A stretch of 64,000 bases of DNA from BQWY01 sp046351095 (GCA_046351095.1 JAXLZC010000001.1:1488001-1552000); one strand, 5' to 3'. Positions 8,203 through 17,390 are shown, numbered from the stretch's first letter. Notes: generated by a model not told the origin, from the sequence alone. Numbers and translations are program-made.

Positions 8203-8973
8203 CTATCTCCCGCCCCGCGTTCCTGTTCGACCGAACGCGACCTTGGTTACTCCGGCTCGACCTGGTGCACGACCGGCGCCGTTTGCGGCAGAGCGACGGC
8301 GCGCCGAGCCCGCTCCGTTTTTGGAACCGCTGCTTGCATGCGTCACGGGTGGAACGGATCGGCGCAGCGCGTCGATCAATTCGGTCACCGCTTCATGTTT
8401 CAACCGCAAGCTCGCGCGATTCACGATCAGCCGCGCGGACGAATGGGCGATCACTTCCACTTCCGAGAGATCATGCGCGCGCAGGGTGCTCCCCGTCTCA
8501 ACCAAATCGACGATGCGATCCGCCAGCTTGGTGACCGGCGCCAACTCGATGGAGCCGTACAACTTGATGATTTCGACCGGGACCCCCTGCTGGTTGAAAT
8601 AGCGTTCGGTGATACGTGGATACTTCGTCGCGACACGCACCTTACTCGACAGGCGCGGGCCGACTTCCTGCGCGCTCAGCGCGGCCACCGAAATGCGGCA
8701 GACGCCGACCTGCAGATCCACCGGTTCGTAGACGTCCACCGGCTGTTCCATCAACACATCTTTGCCGACGATGCCGGCGTCCGCCGCACCATATTCGACG
8801 TAGGTCGGCACATCGCTGGGCCGCACAATCAACCAGGTGATGCCCTGCTCCGGATACCGGAAGACGAGGCGCCGCGTTTCTTCGGTCAACCCGGCGGTGG
8901 GATACCCCGCGCGCTGCAAGAGCGGCAACGTTTGTCCGAGTAACTTTCCCTTCGAGAGTGCAATCGTCAGCAT
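8203..8973 (-). CDS. hisG: ATP phosphoribosyltransferase HisG, short form with basic C-terminal tail
   Basis: First, committed step of histidine synthesis. The catalytic core (MLTIALSKGKLL, YVEYGAADAGIVGKDVL, VATKYPR, ELAPVTKLADRIVDLVETG) ends near residue 210. There is no C-terminal regulatory (ACT-like) domain, so this is the short form, which in other bacteria works as a complex with HisZ; no hisZ is present in the window. Instead, residues from about 212 to 256 form a low-complexity tail rich in Gly, Ala, Ser and Arg. ATG 8973 is chosen because MLTIALSKG is the canonical beginning; the open frame upstream overlaps murA. Confidence 0.93.
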   Translation of the reverse strand: MLTIALSKGKLLGQTLPLLQRAGYPTAGLTEETRRLVFRYPEQGITWLIVRPSDVPTYVEYGAADAGIVGKDVLMEQPVDVYEPVDLQVGVCRISVAALSAQEVGPRLSSKVRVATKYPRITERYFNQQGVPVEIIKLYGSIELAPVTKLADRIVDLVETGSTLRAHDLSEVEVIAHSSARLIVNRASLRLKHEAVTELIDALRRSVPPVTHASSGSKNGAGSARRRSAANGAGRAPGRAGVTKVAFGRTGTRGGR

Positions 8974-8980
8974 GTCACGC

Positions 8981-10255
8981 CTATACCGTCGCCATCGCGG
9001 GTGTTCCAGCGCGCCGCCAAATACTTGCGCCCAATCCGCGTAATTTATGTTCCAACCGCTCGTAGCCACGATCGAGATGGTAGATCCGCGAAATCTCGGT
9101 CGTGCCCTCTGCCGTCAACCCGGCCAGGACCAAGCCCGCACTAGCTCGTAAGTCGGACGCCATAACGGGCGCACCGGTCAGGCGCTCGACTCCGCTGATC
9201 ACGGCATGTGGACCGTCGAGCCGCACATGCGCCCCCATCCGCTGCAACTCGTGAACATGCATAAAGCGACTTTCGAAAATCGCTTCGTTCACGACGCTCG
9301 TTCCTTCGGCAACGGCCATCAGGGCGACCATCTGCGCTTGCATGTCGGTCGGAAACGCCGGATAGGGTCCGGTAGTCACGTCGGTGGCCTTGGGGCGGCC
9401 CATGCCGCGCACCCGAATCTGATCGTCCCGCTCGTCGAGTTGTAATCCCGTTTCGCGGAGCTTCTGCAAGACCGCATCGAGATGCCGCGGCTGGCAAGCC
9501 TCGACCGTGACATCGCCGCGCGTAATGGCGCCCGCAACGAGGTACGTACCAGCCTCGATCCGATCCGGGATGACCGCATGTTCGGCCGCGCCGAGGCGTT
9601 CCACGCCGTGGATCGTAATCACGTCCGTCCCGGCACCCTGAATCTTCGCACCGCGTTTGATCAAAAACGTCGCGAGGTCGAGGATCTCAGGCTCTTTCGC
9701 AGCATTTTCGATGACAGTGGTGCCTTCGGCAAGGCAGGCGGCCATCATCAAATTTTCGGTGCCGGTCACGGTCTGCACATCGCAATAAATCCGCGCACCG
9801 ACCAGTCGCTTCGCAGTGGCGCGAATATACCCGTGTTCGATCGACACCTGCGCGCCAAGTTTCGTGAGCCCGGCCAGGTGGAGATCGACAGGACGCGAAC
9901 CGATGGCGCAGCCACCGGGAAGCGACACAATCGCCTCTCCCCATCGTGCCAGCAGCGGGCCCAGCACGAGGATCGACGCGCGCATCCGTCGAACAAGTTC
10001 ATAGGGCGCTTCGCTGGATTGGAGGTGCTGGCATCGCGCGACGACACGGTCGCCTTCGAGAGCCACGTCGCATCCCAGCATCCGCAACAGCTTGCCCATC
10101 GTCGACACGTCGACGACGCCGGGGACGTTGGTCAGCACCGCCTCGTCAGCACTCAGGATCGTCGACGCCAAAATCGGCAAGGCGGCATTTTTGGCGCCGC
10201 TCGCCTTGACGCGACCTTCCAGCGGAATCCCGCCTGTAATGACCATGCTATCCAT
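8981..10255 (-). CDS. murA: UDP-N-acetylglucosamine 1-carboxyvinyltransferase MurA
   Basis: First committed step of peptidoglycan synthesis, transferring enolpyruvate from PEP. The start region has the substrate Lys-Asn pair (SGAKNAALP, Lys22-Asn23). The active-site loop PGGCAIGSRPVDLH carries Cys116, so fosfomycin sensitivity is expected from family knowledge. Other conserved segments are TGTENLMMAA and YPAFPTDMQAQ. Length of 424 is typical. The gene lies 7 nt before hisG and downstream of prmC; murA next to hisG is a recurrent arrangement. Confidence 0.98.
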   Translation of the reverse strand: MDSMVITGGIPLEGRVKASGAKNAALPILASTILSADEAVLTNVPGVVDVSTMGKLLRMLGCDVALEGDRVVARCQHLQSSEAPYELVRRMRASILVLGPLLARWGEAIVSLPGGCAIGSRPVDLHLAGLTKLGAQVSIEHGYIRATAKRLVGARIYCDVQTVTGTENLMMAACLAEGTTVIENAAKEPEILDLATFLIKRGAKIQGAGTDVITIHGVERLGAAEHAVIPDRIEAGTYLVAGAITRGDVTVEACQPRHLDAVLQKLRETGLQLDERDDQIRVRGMGRPKATDVTTGPYPAFPTDMQAQMVALMAVAEGTSVVNEAIFESRFMHVHELQRMGAHVRLDGPHAVISGVERLTGAPVMASDLRASAGLVLAGLTAEGTTEISRIYHLDRGYERLEHKLRGLGASIWRRAGTPAMATV

Positions 10256-10299
10256 ACGTTCGACGCGTCTCTACCACTCAGCGCACATTCGCTGCATCT

Positions 10300-11217
10300 T
10301 TATCGGGATGACGCCGGTCGCCGCCTGGCGACCATCACCCGGTCGATTCCTGCATCGTCGCGCACAACGTGTATCGACTCGTAGGCCGACACAGCCGCCA
10401 GTGCTTCAGCCGCGGCCTCGGCTTGCCCCTGCCCGATTTCGATAGCAATGGTAGCGCCATCGGCGAGATATCGCGGAGCCTCGGCGATGAGGCGGCGGAA
10501 AATCGACAGGCCATCCGGGCCTCCGGCGAGGGCCAGGCGCGGCTCATGGCGAGCGACTTCGGGCTGCAGTCTATCCAATTCCGCATCCGGAATATAGGGG
10601 GGATTAGCGACAAGTACGGAGACGTCGCGGTCATGGCATCGCTCGGCACAGGCGCTGAGCAGGTCGCTGTGGATCCACTCAATGCGTTCGCGCACGCCGT
10701 ATCGAGCGGCGTTACGCTGCGCAACATCCAGGGCGGCTGGTGAATAGTCGATGGCGAAAATGCGAGCCGTGGGAAGCATACAGGCCAGCGTGACTGCGAG
10801 GCAGCCGGAACCGGTCCCGACATCCATCAGCACTGGATTCGCACGATCGGCTATAGCTTCGCGCGCGATTCGAACGAGCAGTTCTGTTTCAGGCCGAGGA
10901 ATCAAGACAGCCGGTGTGACGGAAAACTCTCGGCCGCAAAATTCCTGCGTCCCGAGAATGTATTGCAGCGGCTCGCGCGCGACTCGCCGAGTTACCAGCA
11001 CTTGTGCACGCGCAACGGCATCGTCATCGACGTGCCGATCGGCATGTACGCGTATGTCGAGCGGCGTCAGCGACAGTGCGGCAGACAGGAGCCAGACCGC
11101 TTCTTGGTCGGCGCTGTCGATCCCCGCATCGTGCAGTGCTCGGCGGCTGCTCCGCAGCAGGTCGGCAAGGCTGGTCGAGTCTGAGGAGCGGCGCCGATCC
11201 GGCGGCCCGGAGGTCAT
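10300..11217 (-). CDS. prmC: release factor glutamine methyltransferase PrmC
   Basis: SAM-dependent methylation of the GGQ glutamine of release factors. Features are a helical N-terminal domain, IPRPETELLV, the SAM motif DVGTGSGCLAVTLA and the NPPYIPDAEL catalytic loop with the downstream GGPDGLSIFR. At 305 residues it is slightly longer than usual because of an N-terminal extension rich in Ser, Arg and Asp; an internal start would give a more standard length. It overlaps prfA, its substrate gene, by 4 nt (ATGA). Confidence 0.96.
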   Translation of the reverse strand: MTSGPPDRRRSSDSTSLADLLRSSRRALHDAGIDSADQEAVWLLSAALSLTPLDIRVHADRHVDDDAVARAQVLVTRRVAREPLQYILGTQEFCGREFSVTPAVLIPRPETELLVRIAREAIADRANPVLMDVGTGSGCLAVTLACMLPTARIFAIDYSPAALDVAQRNAARYGVRERIEWIHSDLLSACAERCHDRDVSVLVANPPYIPDAELDRLQPEVARHEPRLALAGGPDGLSIFRRLIAEAPRYLADGATIAIEIGQGQAEAAAEALAAVSAYESIHVVRDDAGIDRVMVARRRPASSR

Positions 11218-12323
11218 ACGGCTTCGGCGACGGCGGCTTGCGCTTGGGCGGCACGGAGCGCCTCGACGATTTCATCGAGGTCGCCTTCCATCACTTGATC
11301 CAGGCGATGCAGGGTCAATCCGATGCGGTGATCGGTCACGCGGTTCTGTGGGTAATTATAGGTACGGACTTTTTCGCTGCGGTCGCCGGAGCCGACTTGC
11401 GACTTGCGGTTCTGCGCCAACTCCGCTTCTTGTTTGGCGCGTTCGGCTTCGACGATTCGTGCGCGGAGGGTACGCATCGCCTTCGTGCGATTTTTTAGCT
11501 GCGAGCGTTCGTCCTGACAACTCACAACGACGCCGGTGGGAATGTGTGTGATACGTACGGCCGAGTAGGTCGTATTGACGCTCTGGCCGCCCGCGCCGGA
11601 CGAACAAAAGGTGTCGATGCGCAGGTCTTTCGGGTCGATATGGACGTCGACTTCATCCACCTCCGGCATAACGGCAACGGTCACGGCGGAAGTGTGGATG
11701 CGGCCGCTGGCTTCCGTCGCCGGGACACGCTGCACCCGATGCGTGCCCGACTCGTACTTAAAGAGGCCGTAGGCGCCCTTGCCCTCGACCAACATGATGA
11801 CTTCTTTGTATCCGCCGATCCCGGTTTCCGAGGCTTCGACAAGTTCCGTGCGTAGGCGGTGCTGCTCGGCGAACTTCAGGTAGAGGCGGAAGAGGTCGCC
11901 AGCAAACAATGCGGCTTCTTCGCCGCCTGTTCCGGCGCGGACTTCCAAGACGATATTTTTTTCGTCGCGGGGATCTTTGGGAACAAGCAGTTCGAACGCA
12001 CGCGCTTCCAGTTCCTTGCGGCGCGCGGTCAACTCACGCGTTTCTTCTTCGGCAAGCGCACGCAATTCGGCGTCCGTCCCGGCTTCGGCGAGCATATGCT
12101 CCGCGTCGGCGAGCTGGCGCACGAAATCTTGCCGCGCCCCGAACAACTGGGCGAGCTCCTCGATTTCCAACCGCTCTTTGTTGAGTTTGCGGATTTGGGC
12201 AGGCTGGCTGAGCACGAGCTCGTCCTGGAGTTGGCGCACCACCTCCTCATGACGAGATACGACAGCCTCCCACTTACTCAGGAGGGCGGCTTCTTTGGCG
12301 TCTACCGCCTGATCGCTGGCCAC
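11214..12323 (-). CDS. prfA: peptide chain release factor 1
   Basis: Recognises UAA and UAG stop codons. The tripeptide anticodon PAT is visible at residues 201-203 (RVPATEASGR) and distinguishes RF1 from RF2. The catalytic GGQ is at 245-247 (SGAGGQSVNTTYSAVR). The coiled N-terminal domain and the RAGTGGEEAALF segment are intact. At 369 residues the length is normal. It lies 61 nt after rpmE and is coupled to prmC. Confidence 0.98.
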   Translation of the reverse strand: MASDQAVDAKEAALLSKWEAVVSRHEEVVRQLQDELVLSQPAQIRKLNKERLEIEELAQLFGARQDFVRQLADAEHMLAEAGTDAELRALAEEETRELTARRKELEARAFELLVPKDPRDEKNIVLEVRAGTGGEEAALFAGDLFRLYLKFAEQHRLRTELVEASETGIGGYKEVIMLVEGKGAYGLFKYESGTHRVQRVPATEASGRIHTSAVTVAVMPEVDEVDVHIDPKDLRIDTFCSSGAGGQSVNTTYSAVRITHIPTGVVVSCQDERSQLKNRTKAMRTLRARIVEAERAKQEAELAQNRKSQVGSGDRSEKVRTYNYPQNRVTDHRIGLTLHRLDQVMEGDLDEIVEALRAAQAQAAVAEAV

Positions 12324-12384
12324 GACCGATCCTCGCTCCTACGCGCCATGCACGGGACAGGGCCCAGAGCGATGGAAGGACTGC

Positions 12385-12591
12385 TTACGCCGTTTTTTTC
12401 GCGTACTTCTTTTTGAACCGTTCGACGCGACCTTCGGTGTCCACAATCTTCTGCATGCCGGTGAAAAAGGGATGGCAGCTCGAGCAGATGTCGACCTTCA
12501 GATCGCCGATCGTCGTACGGGTTTGAAACCGCGCGCCGCAGGCGCAACTTACCCACGCATTGCGATAGGCAGGATGGATTCCGTTCTTCAT
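12385..12591 (-). CDS. rpmE: 50S ribosomal protein L31 (zinc-binding form)
   Basis: A 68-residue L31 starting MKNGIHPAYRNAWVSCACG. It has the four zinc ligands of the C+ type (Cys16, Cys18, Cys36, Cys39, with DICSSCHPFF) and a lysine-rich tail. ATG at 12591 is chosen because MKNGIHP is the conserved start; a 6-codon extension to 12609 is also open. The rho - rpmE - prfA - prmC order is a classical arrangement in many bacteria. Confidence 0.97.
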   Translation of the reverse strand: MKNGIHPAYRNAWVSCACGARFQTRTTIGDLKVDICSSCHPFFTGMQKIVDTEGRVERFKKKYAKKTA

Positions 12592-12648
12592 AACGCCCAC
12601 TCTCCTCACACGGCCCCATGGCCGCTCACGTGGCGAAATCGCCGAAAC

Positions 12649-13896
12649 TTATCGATTCATCGAGAGCAAGAAATCTTGATTGCTCTTGGTCCCCTGCATC
12701 TTGTCGACCAAAAACTCCATCGCCTCGACGGTCCCGAGCGGACTGAGCACCTTCCGCAAGATCCACATCTTGTTGAGGCGGTCTTTGTCGACGAGCAACT
12801 CTTCTTTTCGCGTGCCGGACTGGGCAATGTCAATAGCGGGGAAGATCCGCTTATCGGCAAGGCGACGATCCAGGTGCACTTCCATGTTACCCGTGCCCTT
12901 GAACTCTTCGAAGATCACGTCGTCCATACGGCTGCCGGTGTCCACCAACGCGGTCGCCATGATGGTCAAGCTGCCGCCATGTTCGATATTCCGCGCGGCG
13001 CCGAAAAACCGCTTCGGCCGCTGCAGCGCGTTGGAATCCAACCCGCCCGAGAGCACCTTGCCGCTGGGCGGCGCAATCGTGTTGTACGCACGCGCCAAAC
13101 GCGTGATGCTGTCGAGCAAGATCACGACATCGCGCTTGTGTTCGACCAGGCGCTTCGCCTTCTCCAAGACCATTTCCGCAACCTGCGCATGGCGCTGGGC
13201 CGGCTCGTCGAACGTGGAACTGATGACTTCGGCCTTGACCTGCCGCTGCCAGTCGGTGACTTCTTCCGGACGCTCGTCGATGAGGAGCACGATCAGGACA
13301 ACTTCGGGGTGATTTTTCACAATCGCGCGGGCAATGGCCTGCAGCAACATCGTCTTACCGGTACGTGGCGCTGCGACGATCAACCCACGCTGTCCTTTCC
13401 CGATCGGCGTGATGAGGTCCATCACGCGTGTCGCACCTTCTTCCTGATGGTGTTCGAGCTTGATGCGCTCTTCGGGATACAGCGGCGTGAGGTTATCGAA
13501 CAAGATCTTGTCGCGGGCAACATCCGGGTCTTCCAGGTTCACCTTCTCGACCTTGAGGAGGGCGAAGTACCGCTCGCTCTCTTTCGGCGGACGAATCTGC
13601 CCCGACACGATATCGCCGGTGCGAAGATTGAAACGTCGAATTTGCGACGGGGAAATGTAAATGTCGTCGGGACCGGGGAGATAATTCGAGTCGGGAGCGC
13701 GCAGGAAGCCGAAGCCGTCAGGAAGGGTTTCCAAGACTCCCTCCCCGAAGACAACGCCGTTCTTCTCCGTCTGCGCCTGCAGAATGGCAAAGATCAGTTC
13801 CTGCTTACGCAGATTTGCGGCGTTTTCGATCTTCAGATCGCGCGCCACCTCGTTGAGATCGGCAATCGACTTCTGCTTCAGTTCCGCCAGATGCAT
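12649..13896 (-). CDS. rho: transcription termination factor Rho
   Basis: Hexameric RNA helicase, 415 residues. The N-terminal domain has ELKQKSIADLNEVARDL, then the RNA-binding cold-shock-like fold (GVLETLPDGFGFLRAP). The ATPase core has Walker A APRTGKT, Walker B VVILLDSITRLARAYN and the Q/R loops (GALDSNALQRPKRFFGAARN type, here GGLDSNALQRPKRFF). No long disordered insertion is present between domains. It is the first gene of the long minus-strand block and is preceded by more than 400 nt of leader if the promoter at 14308-14336 is used. Confidence 0.98.
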   Translation of the reverse strand: MHLAELKQKSIADLNEVARDLKIENAANLRKQELIFAILQAQTEKNGVVFGEGVLETLPDGFGFLRAPDSNYLPGPDDIYISPSQIRRFNLRTGDIVSGQIRPPKESERYFALLKVEKVNLEDPDVARDKILFDNLTPLYPEERIKLEHHQEEGATRVMDLITPIGKGQRGLIVAAPRTGKTMLLQAIARAIVKNHPEVVLIVLLIDERPEEVTDWQRQVKAEVISSTFDEPAQRHAQVAEMVLEKAKRLVEHKRDVVILLDSITRLARAYNTIAPPSGKVLSGGLDSNALQRPKRFFGAARNIEHGGSLTIMATALVDTGSRMDDVIFEEFKGTGNMEVHLDRRLADKRIFPAIDIAQSGTRKEELLVDKDRLNKMWILRKVLSPLGTVEAMEFLVDKMQGTKSNQDFLLSMNR

Positions 13897-14434
13897 ATGT
13901 CTCCCCCTTGAACAGATCTAAATGGTGCCTGGCAACCGATACCTCTTCCCTCGTGTGTGTGCTGCATAACGGCTGAGTCTGGTTTCGTGGTGGTGCGAGT
14001 ACCGAAACCTGCGCACAGGTCTCCTCGCACAGTGGCAATATCAGGATGTTGTTTGGTACGCGTACGTTCAGTGGTTGAGCGCTTCGAGGGACGGTTCAGA
14101 GGTCGGAGCAACCAGGCTCCGTACAGACTTCCTATGGCGGTTGGTTGGCCTCTCTCTGCAGCGCGTCGACGTGGTAGGCGATGCACCCACGGGACACGGA
14201 CCTAGTGATCCTGAACGATCACCCTCTTGTCAGCGAATTACGGTGTCAGCTCCGGATGAGTGGATACGAAAGGTTGGAATGATTACTTCAGGAAGCGTAA
14301 CAACGGGAGCCTACCGCTGTTGATTTACGATGTCAAGGGCTCTCTCACTTTCATTTTTTTGCGGAATCGGCTGCGTGCGTTTGGTCGAGCGCCTGTGCTA
14401 CACACACCACCGGCCTTGAATGGGAGTCGTCACG
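13897..14434. other. 538-bp divergent intergenic region between rho and the DUF2203 gene
   Basis: No convincing gene is seen. It holds the likely rho promoter on the minus strand (separate entry), leaving a rho leader of about 400 nt. The leader is long enough for autoregulation by Rho, as known in other bacteria; nothing in the sequence proves this. For the plus-strand gene no good -35/-10 pair was found. A short T-run (ATTTTTTTG, about 14353-14360) is present without a stem. Confidence 0.5.
14308..14336 (-). promoter_or_regulatory. sigma70-type promoter for rho
   Basis: On the minus strand a perfect -35 TTGACA (14336-14331) is followed by a 17-nt spacer and TAGGCT (14313-14308). Spacing is ideal and the -10 is fair (TA...T kept). 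Transcription would start near 14300, about 400 nt upstream of the rho ATG. It is the best promoter candidate in the rho upstream region. Confidence 0.5.
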
Positions 14435-14851
14435 ATGAGTTGGTCCGAGCGCAGCGAATCCGAACCGCGTACATTCTCGCTCCATGAGGCCAACAGCCTC
14501 ATCCCGACACTCGAGCGAGAGTTGGTCCGTGTCAAAGGCTGCCAGCGCACACTCCGCGCCATTCAGGGCGATATCCGACGAGCCAGCCACGCCGCCGAGT
14601 TCGGAGGCGGGAGTGTGGCGGGCGCCCTCTATGTCGACACGCTCGAGCAGATGTCGAACAGTCTCCGGATTCTTCAGGAAACCGGCGTCCTCATTAAAGA
14701 CCTCGACAGAGGGCTCTGCGACTTTCCGCATCGCATCGGCGCAAAAACCGTCTTATTGTGTTGGCAACTGGGCGAGGCAACCGTCGAATGGTGGCACGAC
14801 CTCAATACAGGCTTTCAAGGACGCCGGCCTATCGACCTCCTTCCGGAATAA
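14435..14851 (+). CDS. DUF2203 family protein
   Basis: A 138-residue soluble protein matching the DUF2203 pattern: FSLHEANSLIPTLERELVRVK (paired helices), then the signature VLIKDLDRGLCDFPHRIG, VLLCWQLGEA, WWHDLNTGFQGRRPID. Family function is unknown. ATG 14435 is preceded by GGGAG at 8 nt; an ATG at 14420 is in frame but has no ribosome-binding site. It is followed after 37 nt by a YciI-like gene on the same strand. Confidence 0.88.
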   Translation: MSWSERSESEPRTFSLHEANSLIPTLERELVRVKGCQRTLRAIQGDIRRASHAAEFGGGSVAGALYVDTLEQMSNSLRILQETGVLIKDLDRGLCDFPHRIGAKTVLLCWQLGEATVEWWHDLNTGFQGRRPIDLLPE

Positions 14852-14888
14852 CCTCACACGCAGCGCAAAGAGGGGGAATACGAGCACG

Positions 14889-15170
14889 ATGAAATTCGTC
14901 ATTCTTGGATTCGACGGACCGGACAGCCAACCGAAACGACTAACCCATCGCCCGGCACACCTCGCGCACTTGGCCCCGCTCGACAAAGCTGGACGCGTCA
15001 TCCTCGCCGGTCCGCTCACGGATAAAACCGGCAGCCTGATCGTCCTTGAAGCCGACTCACGAGAGGAGATCGAGCAAATCGTTGCGAAGGACCCCTATGT
15101 CACCGGCGGAGTGTTCGAGCGAGTGGTCATCCATCCATTCATGCAGGTGTTCCCTGAGACAAAACCGTAG
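14889..15170 (+). CDS. YciI-like (YCII) domain protein
   Basis: A 93-residue protein, MKFVILGFDG..., with a ferredoxin-like alpha/beta fold as in YciI. It shows the conserved histidine-containing HRPAHLAHLAPL, the GRVILAGPLTDKTGSLIVLEA strand-turn-strand and the EIEQIVAKDPYVTGGVFERV segment. YCII proteins may be small dehydratase/hydrolase-like enzymes; the reaction is unknown. GGGGGAATACGAGCACG precedes the ATG. A longer frame starting at 14484 lies over the previous gene and is not used. Confidence 0.88.
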   Translation: MKFVILGFDGPDSQPKRLTHRPAHLAHLAPLDKAGRVILAGPLTDKTGSLIVLEADSREEIEQIVAKDPYVTGGVFERVVIHPFMQVFPETKP

Positions 15171-15323
15171 CGAGTGACCGCAATCGTCGCGGCAGGGCGG
15201 CCCTCAGACAAGGCGTTCACGGTATGACTCGGCGACTCATTTCAACTCCGTGTCGGCCCTAAAGGCCTAACATACGAAACAGTCTGCGGGCCCAAATGTC
15301 ATGTTTGTGGGCCTTCTGTGATC

Positions 15324-15352
15324 TTGCATAAGACCCTGTAAAAGCTTAGAGT
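15324..15352 (+). promoter_or_regulatory. possible promoter for the 2-oxoacid:ferredoxin oxidoreductase operon
   Basis: TTGCAT (15324-15329), 17-nt spacer, TAGAGT (15347-15352), about 75 nt before the first operon gene. The spacing is right but both hexamers are weak. It lies in the 255-nt gap after the YciI-like gene; an imperfect GGGCCCAAA/TTTGTGGGCC repeat at 15288-15313 sits just upstream. Confidence 0.35.
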
Positions 15353-15425
15353 GTGGCCCTGTTTAAAAGCCCACGCCTTGCCGCGCACTGGGCGCCACCT
15401 TGTCGAACCCTGGAGTGAGACCGCA

Positions 15426-16061
15426 ATGAGTGACTATCGCGTTTTGCCAGGCCCTGAACATTTCTTACCGCCCGCTGCCGCCTCGATGGGCATCATGCTC
15501 CCCAACCCGGGGCAGGGCCATATTAATGGTGTCATCGTCCCCGAAGAGAAGGCGATGGAAGAAGCCGCGCGGCAATTTTTGATGGCCAAGGTCCCGACGA
15601 TCTTCCCCGGGCCGCTGGTCCTCTGGGCCTGGAATGAAAAGGCGGCGAAGAAGGCAACAGCCGTTCGGCACCTCTTTAATGCCCTCAAAGCCTCCGTTGG
15701 TCCCGATCAGAAGCCGATGCTGATCCCGATGCCGGACTATCGCCCCAAGTATCCGAAGATCAACCCCGAAGTTGAGATCAATCCCAACCACCCGAACCTG
15801 ACGATCTGGCACAACAAAATCGATTGCTGCATGTTTGTAGGTGTGCACTGCCACCAAGCGAACTTGTCGCTGAAGATCATTCGCGGAGGCACCTCCTGCT
15901 ACACGATCGCCATGTGCGCGCAAGCGGGCCATGAAGACGCGATGCTGTCGCTTCGGGATGCCACCGTGGATAAGATCATGCATTTGGCGGAATTGGTGCA
16001 GAAACTCAAGGGCACGGTAACGCCGCGCACGGCTGCCAAGAAAAACGGCGCGTCGAACTAG
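15426..16061 (+). CDS. 2-oxoacid:ferredoxin oxidoreductase, fifth (epsilon-like) subunit
   Basis: A 211-residue protein with no classical cofactor motif of the ferredoxin oxidoreductase family, located immediately upstream of the alpha subunit. Its place fits the fifth, E-type subunit of the five-subunit pyruvate and 2-oxoglutarate:ferredoxin oxidoreductases known from Hydrogenobacter-type reverse-TCA organisms. Visible features are GIMLPNPGQGHINGVIVPE, a CCMFVGVHCHQANLSLKIIRGG segment rich in Cys and His, and a basic C-terminus. ATG 15426 follows GGAG by about 10 nt. Assignment rests mainly on gene context. Confidence 0.75.
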   Translation: MSDYRVLPGPEHFLPPAAASMGIMLPNPGQGHINGVIVPEEKAMEEAARQFLMAKVPTIFPGPLVLWAWNEKAAKKATAVRHLFNALKASVGPDQKPMLIPMPDYRPKYPKINPEVEINPNHPNLTIWHNKIDCCMFVGVHCHQANLSLKIIRGGTSCYTIAMCAQAGHEDAMLSLRDATVDKIMHLAELVQKLKGTVTPRTAAKKNGASN

Positions 16062-16127
16062 CACCTCTCATTGTCGAGTTGCGCACGCAGACGCGTGGCG
16101 ACTCACTCATATTAAGGAGGCTTTCCA

Positions 16128-17339
16128 ATGGCCGATGTGAAATCCGTCATCGGGACGAAAAATAAGAAGGGGCAGACCTTTACGGATGCCTGGGAGCTGA
16201 TGAACTCGGCGCCCCGCACGCCGTCGTTCTACACGGGCAGCGAAGTCATTAAGGAAGCAGTTCGTCGTGCCAGCTGCGACGTCATGATCGCCTATCCGAT
16301 CACCCCGCAGTCGGAAGCCGCCGCTCTGATCGGCGAACTGTTTGCCGAAGGCTATATCGGCGACTACTTCCGTGGTGAGAGCGAGTTTGCGGTTATGTCC
16401 CAATGCGCCGGCGCGGCATTCGGTGGCGCTCGCGTTTTCACGACGACCGCCGGTCCCGGAACTATGCGCGCGATGGAAAACTTCCCAATGTGGGCTGGTG
16501 CGCGCTTGCCCATTCAAATGATCGTCACCTGCCGCGGCATCAACAGCCCACTGTCGATTCAGCCGGACACGCTTGAAATCGCGTACCTGCTGAACACCGG
16601 CATGTTGGTGTGGCATGCGGAAACGGCGCAAGACTTCTTCGACTGGATTTTGAAGGGCTACATGGTCTCCGAGGAGCCTGAAGTCCACCTCCCGCTAGCC
16701 CTGTGCTGCGACGGGTTCTTCGTGACCCACACGAAGGACGTGGTGAACCTCACGCCACCGGACCTGTGTCTGCCGCCGTACGATCCGTACCGCTCCCCCG
16801 TCCCCTGCATGGACATGGAGTGCCCGCCGGTTCGTATGATGCGCGATCCGTTCGTGATGAAGAGCAACTACATCAGCTATGCGACGCACGCCAGCTGGCA
16901 GCAGGAAATCTGGGCGGCAGTCGAACGTTCGCGCAAACACTCGATCCACTGGTTGAACGGACTCATCGACACCGAAAACACCGATGCCGATATCGTCATC
17001 GTCGCCTCCGGGACCGCCGTGTCCCAAGGTCGCGAAGCCATCCGTCTCCTGGAAGATGAAGGAGTGCGTTGCGGCCTCGTCAAGGTCAAGACCCTTCGCC
17101 CCTGGCCGGAAGAGGAAATTCGCGAAGCGACGAAGAACGCCAAACATATCTTTGTGCCGGAATTTAACGTCACCGGATGGTTGGCGAAAGAAATCCGCGC
17201 ATCGATCCCCAACAGCGAGCGCGTCCATGCAGGCCCGCATGTGTGCGGCGGCATGACGATGCCCCCGGAGATCATCGTGTCCGAGATCAAGACCCGCTTG
17301 GGCATGAAGACCTTCTCCCTGGCAGGTCGCGGGAGCTGA
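16128..17339 (+). CDS. porA: 2-oxoacid:ferredoxin oxidoreductase alpha subunit
   Basis: Catalytic-complex subunit (403 residues) carrying the pyrimidine-binding and transketolase C-terminal-like domains. Motifs are MIAYPITPQSEAA, the conserved Glu in GESEFAVMSQCAGAA, TTTAGPGTMRAMEN and, near the C-terminus, IVASGTAVSQGREAI. The complex converts acyl-CoA plus CO2 and reduced ferredoxin to pyruvate or 2-oxoglutarate in CO2 fixation (or the reverse). Substrate cannot be read from sequence. A strong AAGGAGG precedes the ATG. It is followed by the beta subunit after 51 nt. Confidence 0.9.
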   Translation: MADVKSVIGTKNKKGQTFTDAWELMNSAPRTPSFYTGSEVIKEAVRRASCDVMIAYPITPQSEAAALIGELFAEGYIGDYFRGESEFAVMSQCAGAAFGGARVFTTTAGPGTMRAMENFPMWAGARLPIQMIVTCRGINSPLSIQPDTLEIAYLLNTGMLVWHAETAQDFFDWILKGYMVSEEPEVHLPLALCCDGFFVTHTKDVVNLTPPDLCLPPYDPYRSPVPCMDMECPPVRMMRDPFVMKSNYISYATHASWQQEIWAAVERSRKHSIHWLNGLIDTENTDADIVIVASGTAVSQGREAIRLLEDEGVRCGLVKVKTLRPWPEEEIREATKNAKHIFVPEFNVTGWLAKEIRASIPNSERVHAGPHVCGGMTMPPEIIVSEIKTRLGMKTFSLAGRGS

Positions 17340-17390
17340 TCGATCACCTTCAACGTCAGATCGTCCTCGTGTCGATCTGAGGAGGCCTAT

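Noticed and set aside
12361..12420. Possible terminator between rpmE and prfA from a T-run
   Set aside because: The T-run is within the Lys-rich rpmE end read on the other strand; no stem is present.
15288..15313. Imperfect GGGCCCAAA / TTTGTGGGCC inverted repeat
   Set aside because: Bulged stem without a T-tract; not enough to call a terminator.
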